From NCBI GenBank assembly GCA_025267735.1, contig CM046308.1:34523267-34587266 (forward strand): a DNA stretch of 64,000 nucleotides. The letters run 5' to 3'. The notes under the pieces were generated by a model that saw only the letters and a list, made by a program, of their open reading frames with translations, searched no databases and was not told the DNA's origin. The translations under genes were made by a program, and so were the position numbers. This document shows, piece by piece, positions 61,001-64,000 of this stretch (within the stretch, counting starts at the first letter, position 1; each line of letters begins with the position of its first letter). Source of the DNA: Mactra quadrangularis (lineage: Eukaryota > Mollusca > Bivalvia > Venerida > Mactridae).

Positions 61001-61838
61001 CTGTTAATTTGTTTGGCTACAAATTTCTTATTTAAATATATGTTGATATAGCCAGGTCCTGCTACTTCAAGCTAAATAAAAAGTGAAATATTATGAATTA
61101 AAATATGACATTCACATCAACCACAGGTAATAACCATGAGTGTAGAATTCCTTTGTCTGACTTGTACACTCATGTCTGCAGAGAAGTAAATGTTTACAGC
61201 CTACTTGACTGTGGACACGTAACACCTAAGCTGTAATTAAACTAAAAAATATAGATGTCTCAATGTTTTAATCATATTCAACACAGAACTTTCTTATTAT
61301 AAATCATTTTTTATTATTTATAGCATTGTATTTTATGTAATAGTTCTCAATATTTCTTTTTTGAGAATTGAACTACTGGACAAATTGCACTTTGAGTCCT
61401 GACGACTAAATTTTCATATATCACATGTCCATGGACAGGTGGAAAAAAACCTGTAACTCCACATCCCTGATAACAACAAAGCCAAGTAGTCAATACTGAA
61501 AATCTAAGCATCAAAACCCAAACAAGATATCATGCCATGAAATACATCTGTAGTGCAGGTAAAGTCTTCAAGTAGATTGATCATTCCAGTTGATAAACTC
61601 ATCAGAGAAATTCTGGGAAGTATCATTTTTAGGTTTGGTCAAGTGAATATAAAAAACAGATTGAGTGAGAAATTGATCATCACAGCTGTCAAATCAGCTT
61701 AAGCCAGATATTAACAAATCATTAAAATAAAATCAGTACAAGTCTAACCTTTTCAAAGAAGTCAACATTTGGAAGTTGTTCAATGATTTTAGTAGCAACT
61801 TGTTGTGGAGAAATCTTAACACCAGTAGCTTTTAATTT
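45985..61838 (-). CDS. RARS1: Cytosolic arginyl-tRNA synthetase, partial gene (7 exons)
   Basis: Class I synthetase charging tRNA-Arg with arginine in the cytosol; in animals usually part of the multi-synthetase complex. Exons at 61749-61838, 60893-61071, 60054-60237, 58800-58929, 57752-57856, 55885-56063 and 45985-46094 join with matching phases, GT..AG at every intron, to 325 codons plus two bases. The product aligns from memory with about the middle half of the roughly 660-residue human protein: end of the N-terminal tRNA-contacting domain, HVGH (HIGH motif), catalytic Rossmann fold and GEDK. Missing are the N-terminal exons (beyond 64000) and the C-terminal anticodon-binding helical domain, which I could not find at lower coordinates. 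The 9.8-kb intron 55884-46095 holds a 2-kb duplication. Confidence 0.93.
46151..46400 (+). repeat. Dispersed repeat copy in RARS1 intron
   Basis: GCGCAGTCCAAGGACAGCGC matches the start of the repeat at 25545, followed by a single AAGGGGCATAACTCCTAAA unit. Body otherwise diverged; right limit approximate. Confidence 0.55.
46401..47330. other. RARS1 intron without recognised content
   Basis: Contains about 46655-46720 (TATGCCTAACTGACAGTTGA), similar to 475-520 and 59080-59110, a short dispersed repeat. Nothing else. Confidence 0.45.
47331..49380. repeat. Intronic duplication unit, first copy (parts A and B)
   Basis: Part A (47331-48265) recurs almost unchanged at 49382-50316, and part B (48284-49380) at 52390-53490. 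Both A copies are 935 bp. The order A-B-A'-insert-B' means a unit of about 2.05 kb was tandemly duplicated in the RARS1 intron. A and B are separated here by 18 bp of AT-rich sequence. B contains two GGCCATAA-type repeat units. Confidence 0.93.
49382..50316. repeat. Duplication part A, second copy
   Basis: Starts AGTTCAGACATAATAAATTC directly after part B of the first copy and ends at GATTAATTTTG. Few substitutions and small indels against 47331-48265. Confidence 0.93.
50317..52389. mobile_element. 2.07-kb segment splitting the second duplication copy
   Basis: Present only between A' and B'. Its left end (GGCAAAATGACATTGAAAAG, then TCTGAGTAATCCAACTAATT) recurs inverted at 63897-64000, so it includes a dispersed element; TTAGTCAGTTAT words also occur in part A. 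It holds a near-perfect hairpin at 51018-51047 (ATTTGTTCGGGACT with ATTTGTTCAGGACT reversed) and the MITE 52113-52300. The right end shows no inverted match, so it may be composite, or part of the original unit later lost from copy 1. Confidence 0.55.
52113..52300. mobile_element. TA-flanked palindromic MITE, 188 bp
   Basis: Left CAGTAAAACTTGGATATAAC and right, reversed, CAGTAAAACTCGGATATAAC differ at one base and are flanked by TA (52111-52112, 52301-52302). Further inner GTATGTTATA copies lie in both orientations. CAGTRAAAC ends with a TA duplication fit pogo/Tigger-type mariner elements. No transposase. Confidence 0.88.
52390..53490. repeat. Duplication part B, second copy
   Basis: Matches 48284-49380, ending at the same GACATATTGATTT. 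A short block near 52430-52455 differs (CATCAGCTTGAGTAAGCACT against CATTCACTTATCAC). Confidence 0.92.
53491..54440. other. RARS1 intron without recognised content
   Basis: AT-rich, nothing recognised. Confidence 0.45.
54448..54613. repeat. Minisatellite of about 26-bp units
   Basis: GAACTGAAAATCACCTAGTT plus GAATTT is repeated about six times with scattered substitutions (CCTAC, CACCCAG, CAACTAG, TTACCTAG variants). Confidence 0.85.
54614..55100. other. RARS1 intron without recognised content
   Basis: Nothing recognised. Confidence 0.45.
55102..55121 (+). repeat. Poly-G tract
   Basis: Twenty bases, all G except one A at 55112, after a T run. Able in principle to form a G-quadruplex; on the RARS1 transcript strand it is a C run. 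Confidence 0.85.
55146..55578. mobile_element. hAT-type MITE, 433 bp
   Basis: Ends TAGGGCTGTCAGGATA and, reversed, TTGGGCTGTCACGATA; a perfect 8-bp duplication CTATAAAC lies at 55138-55145 and 55579-55586. The ends match those of 8966-9342, so the two are probably one group. Inner arms (ATATTGCAATACC, ATTGCAATATACC) are partly complementary. The frames 55381-55637 lie over it. Confidence 0.88.
55885..56063 (-). CDS. RARS1: RARS1 exon, active-site strand
   Basis: Encodes [35 protein letters not shown] and [21 protein letters not shown] is the strongly conserved ArgRS arginine-site segment. 179 bp, phase preserved, donor CAG before GTGCGT. Confidence 0.95.
56064..57297. other. RARS1 intron with simple repeats
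   Basis: 56150-56205 has AATCGA-rich, partly self-complementary sequence that may be a hAT-type MITE remnant. 56575-56640 holds one CATAATTCAGACAAAGTTCA unit of the GGCCATAACTC type. 56697-56735 is an (AAT/GAT)n microsatellite. Confidence 0.5.
57298..57551. mobile_element. Tc1-like MITE, 254 bp
   Basis: The outer 20 bases CAGTACCCACCAAAAGTTTG occur exactly inverted at the right end, and the match continues into GAGACA. TA duplication at 57296-57297 and 57552-57553. Ends of this type (CAGT followed by CCAAAAGTTTGGAGACA) resemble Tc1 family ends. Interior shares ATTCATGAAATTTGTTTTC with 21059-22851. The minus-strand frame 57202-57498 is not a gene. Confidence 0.92.
57752..57856 (-). CDS. RARS1: RARS1 exon, catalytic domain
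   Basis: Encodes (E)[20 protein letters not shown] through DIVRELDDQ(G). The ERGESYY motif is characteristic of ArgRS. 105 bp, with a split codon at each end that joins correctly to its neighbours. Donor AAG before GTACTT. Confidence 0.93.
58018..58291. mobile_element. MITE with CAGTGGCGAATCC-type ends
   Basis: Left CATAGGCGGATCCAG and right, reversed, CAGTGGCGAATCCAGG are imperfect inverted ends; TCACAA is repeated at 58012-58017 and 58292-58297. Poly-G/poly-C tracts near both ends add complementarity. The superfamily is uncertain since the visible duplication is 6 bp. The frame 57963-58295 lies over it. Confidence 0.7.
58495..58785 (-). mobile_element. Decayed tRNA-derived SINE, family 1
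   Basis: Minus-strand copy with family 1 landmarks (reversed GCTAGCTCAGTCAGTAG, GTCATGAAATAATTT, ACAGCTAAATCCAG). More diverged than the other copies. A fragment of a second tail (GGTTGGGTTAAAC) at about 58355-58440 precedes it. Its head ends close to the donor of the RARS1 exon 58800-58929. Confidence 0.75.
58800..58929 (-). CDS. RARS1: RARS1 exon, helical insert of catalytic domain
   Basis: Encodes [16 protein letters not shown] through [13 protein letters not shown], matching the connective helices of the family. 130 bp ending with one base of the next codon. A family 1 SINE ends only about 15-20 bp from the donor (GTTTGATACTTAA). Confidence 0.93.
58930..59689. other. RARS1 intron without recognised gene
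   Basis: Near 59075-59115 a fragment similar to 475-520 and 46670. Otherwise nothing. Confidence 0.45.
59690..60035. mobile_element. Long-hairpin foldback repeat
   Basis: 59690-59846 is almost wholly self-complementary: GGATATTCGTCAACTTTGGT on the left is exactly inverted at the right end, and inner arms (AGCTCAGAAAACATATTTTC; ACGAGTGGCATAGCCACGAG) continue the stem. 59847-60035 adds ATGAAAATATAA/TTATATTTTCAT dyads and CATCG words. The family member at 40140-40510 shares the inner block. Confidence 0.8.
60054..60237 (-). CDS. RARS1: RARS1 exon, catalytic domain
   Basis: Encodes [30 protein letters not shown] and [16 protein letters not shown], highly conserved in cytosolic ArgRS (GDWGTQFG binds the active site region). 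184 bp, 61 full codons after the first G, ending in phase 0. Donor AAG before GTATAT. Confidence 0.95.
60238..60892. other. RARS1 intron without recognised content
   Basis: Only a 22-bp direct duplication (GATCCTGTAGCAAAGAAC, twice) near 60687-60725. Nothing else. Confidence 0.5.
60893..61071 (-). CDS. RARS1: RARS1 exon with HIGH motif
   Basis: Encodes [27 protein letters not shown] and HVGHLR, the ArgRS signature with HVGH as the ATP-binding HIGH motif. 179 bp, ending two bases into an Arg codon completed by the next exon. Acceptor TTTATTTAG, donor AG before GTAATT. Confidence 0.95.
61072..61748. other. RARS1 intron without recognised content
   Basis: Nothing recognised. Confidence 0.45.
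61749..61838 (-). CDS. RARS1: RARS1 exon, end of N-terminal domain
   Basis: Thirty codons in phase 0, starting [15 protein letters not shown] and ending [10 protein letters not shown], match the helix before the catalytic domain of cytosolic ArgRS. Acceptor TATATTTCAG, donor AAG before GTTAGA. Confidence 0.88.
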
Positions 61839-61868
61839 CTGAAATATAAAACAGTAAACATATAAAAT

Positions 61869-62270
61869 ACAGTGAAACCTCTATACAACAGCCAGTGCAA
61901 GGACTTGGCTCTTGTAAAGTGATAACAGTTTTATTAGAGCTCATTATCATGAATTTAAAGTGGCCATTTTTATCGGTGGATTTTCCTATGTATTATTCTA
62001 AATAGTTAATTTCTTACTTATATATCTAAGCTCCAGTATGTGCTATGTCCTTCAGAAGTCAAAAGCTAAATAATGAACATTAGAAAAAGTTACAAGTTAC
62101 AGTCAAACCTCTACCTAACAGTCAGACAACAAAATACAAACTACTTAAAACAGAGAACTTATTAGCACAGGCATAGATAAGAATAAAAATCATGTTCGGA
62201 AACATTTTTTGGGGGGGAAGTCTGAATATTGATAAATACATGTGACCCAAAACAGAGGTTTAATTGTATA
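61869..62270. mobile_element. Remnants of pogo/Tigger-like ends
   Basis: CAGTGAAACCTCTATACAAC (from 61870) and CAGTCAAACCTCTACCTAAC (from 62101) are direct relatives; near 62262, reversed, TACAATTAAACCTCTGTTTT could be an opposite end. Boundaries and pairing are uncertain, so these are described as remnants. Confidence 0.4.
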
Positions 62271-62476
62271 CTTGAAGAGCACAAACATCAACATTCAAAT
62301 AACCATCAATGGAGAGGGTAGAATACTGATAACTATGACAAGTGATCAACAAATACCTTACTTGATATAAAGGTTGACAGGAGAATGACTGTATTTCATG
62401 ACCTAACTCCACTATGTAAAACCAACTTGGTAAAATCAAACCTTTGCACCCTGAATTTGTAGTTAGAGATTATACC

Positions 62477-63849
62477 CAGGGACCAGGAAATCGCCGGTTT
62501 TTCGGTTTTCGGACCGATTTTTTCAGTTTGGACCGATTGAGATTTCAAAATCCTTAAAAAAATCGGTCCGGGAAAAATTCGCTAATTTTGACCTCAAACC
62601 ATTAATTTCCATAAATTTCAAGAAAACGTATCGATAAAATATTATCAAACAACTATCAGTTGCTAAAACCCACTGTTTACATATGTAATATCCTACTTAA
62701 TTGTCCACAGGTTACACATCAAGGACCCTGTATAACGTATCCATGGTTACAGGTATCATGTGGGGTTGAGGCAGTGATATTTTTTGTGATCGAGCACAGC
62801 AAGGTACGCTTGATTTGCACTCGATTAATTTGAAGAACAGCAGAAGAATATGTTCTTACTTAATCGTGTCCATCGAACCGATTACGTTTTTTTGATCGGT
62901 CTGTTTGAAACCTGTAAACTTGTAAAAAACAATAATCTTTTATAAAGAATGTTTTATGAATAATTAAAGAAAACAATTTAACTGCTTTTGTTGTCAATTC
63001 CTGACTGATGTATTCGTTTAATCTTTAATTTGTTTGACTTGATTCATGATTTATTTTTACGTCTTAAATTGAGGTGTGAATAATAAGAAATTATCTTAGG
63101 ACATGTATCTACGCAAATTCTTATTAATCGAAGATACAGTTGTTGATGATCAAAATTCAACCCTCTCTTCTCTCCCTTCTTTGGTGAACAAAATTAATGA
63201 TTACTATTAATTCCAAATTCAACGAAAATAATTTTCAAAACGAACAGTTTTGTCATTAAACTATCTATAAATGGTGTACTATGCACGATTTGATAATCTT
63301 TTGTGTTAAAAGAAACCGCTTGAACCATTGTGATGAGATGTCATACATTTTCGAGACCCACGCTAGATCGTCACTTCGTATGAGAAACGTTTTAATCTAC
63401 GTGTGTAATTAAAAAAGCTTATCATTATTTTACGTTTTCTTTCTTAATTTAGCGAACGACGCTTAAATGCGAGACATTTACTTTGGACCCGTTTTTCTGC
63501 GCATGCGCAGTTAAAATAATTTCCCCACATGACGGAGTTTTCCAACAACATTAGAACTAGATGAAACAGCCTTTTTTCAAGTTCTGTTTATTGAACGACC
63601 GACGATTGTGGGGAGTAATTTCGGAAACCACGCTTTTATGCTAGATAGAAGTTAAGTTTTGTAAAAAATTAAACAAACAATGCCATTGTATCGTATGCCT
63701 TCCTAATAAAAGGGAGCAAAAAATAAGTACTAACATGGTCGTGAATAAAGTACAGTAAACGGTCGGGTCCGTACGGTACACGTTAAAACCCGTATCCGGT
63801 ACTCGGACGGCTTTGGACCGATTGACTTCGGCGAATTTCCTGGTCCCTG
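62477..63849. mobile_element. Non-autonomous hAT-type transposon, short copy
   Basis: 1373 bp, same family and orientation as 30062-31996, with ends CAGGGACCAGGAAATCGC and, reversed, CAGGGACCAGGAAATTCGCC. The 8-bp duplication ATTATACC is at 62469-62476 and 63850-63857, different from the other copy, so this is an independent insertion. It lacks about 560 bp present in the long copy but keeps the NRF-1-type palindrome TGCGCATGCGCA (63498-63509). It lies upstream of the first visible RARS1 exon, probably in an intron. Confidence 0.93.
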
Positions 63850-63896
63850 ATTATACCTACTGAGCAAATTGATCAGATTATAAAAAATAATAATAA

Positions 63897-64000
63897 AGGG
63901 ACTTTAGTCAGTTATTTCCCCTTGTATACTCTTCAAATAGGTAGGTCTAGTTAGTTGGATTACTCAGATTTTACCCTAAATTTTCAATGTCAATTCGCCA
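63897..64000 (-). repeat. Start of a dispersed element cut by the window edge
   Basis: Reverse complement of about 50317-50425: shared TTAGTCAGTTATTTCCCCTT, GTATACTCTTCAAATAGGTA and GGATTACTCAGATTTTACCC. The element continues, or ends, at base 64000. Confidence 0.75.

Overview
This is AT-rich animal nuclear DNA, most likely from a mollusc and probably a bivalve. The call rests on an intron-split arginyl-tRNA synthetase gene, tRNA-derived SINEs with (CAAA)n tails, many small inverted-repeat DNA transposons, and dispersed repeats of the GGGCCATAACTC and GAGGGCCCAAAGGGCCCT types that I associate with bivalve genomes. No bacterial operon, CRISPR array, rRNA gene or functional tRNA gene is visible.

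Two genes are well supported. On the + strand, 14147-16024 is one long coding exon for a divergent 7TM receptor of the rhodopsin-like (class A) type. It has a roughly 300-residue third intracellular loop and a C-terminal PDZ ligand, with a splice acceptor just upstream and poly(A) signals downstream. On the - strand, seven exons between 61838 and 45985 encode the middle part of cytosolic arginyl-tRNA synthetase (RARS1). They are in phase with each other and include the HIGH-type motif. The N-terminal exons must lie beyond base 64000. I could not find the C-terminal exons at lower coordinates. Two weaker + strand coding exons are proposed: 17926-18102 (possible signal peptide) and 45305-45498 (no recognised family).

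The rest is intergenic or intronic DNA shaped by repeats. Regions: 1-3.8 kb mostly featureless; 3.8-5.5 kb a 54-bp minisatellite of about 31 units; 5.9-7.2 kb a dispersed repeat and a 5 x 37 bp tandem array; 9-10.4 kb a hAT-type MITE and a SINE; 14-16.4 kb the receptor; 18.5-20.6 kb a SINE and the second copy of the dispersed repeat; 21-22.9 kb a PIF/Harbinger derivative nested in a Tc1-like element; 26.8-28.4 kb a run of three SINEs and a MITE; 29.6-32.4 kb a foldback element, a 1.9-kb hAT-type element and a SINE; 34-43.5 kb further repeats including a SINE inserted in a SINE; 46-64 kb RARS1 exons separated by introns holding a 2-kb tandem duplication, several MITEs and a second, internally deleted copy of the hAT-type element.

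For many of these elements, target-site duplications and terminal inverted repeats can be read to the base, giving exact insertion boundaries and in several places the order of insertion. I found no convincing new multi-gene system. The most distinctive items are the divergent receptor, the nested transposon layers, and the paired hAT-type elements carrying an NRF-1-like palindrome.
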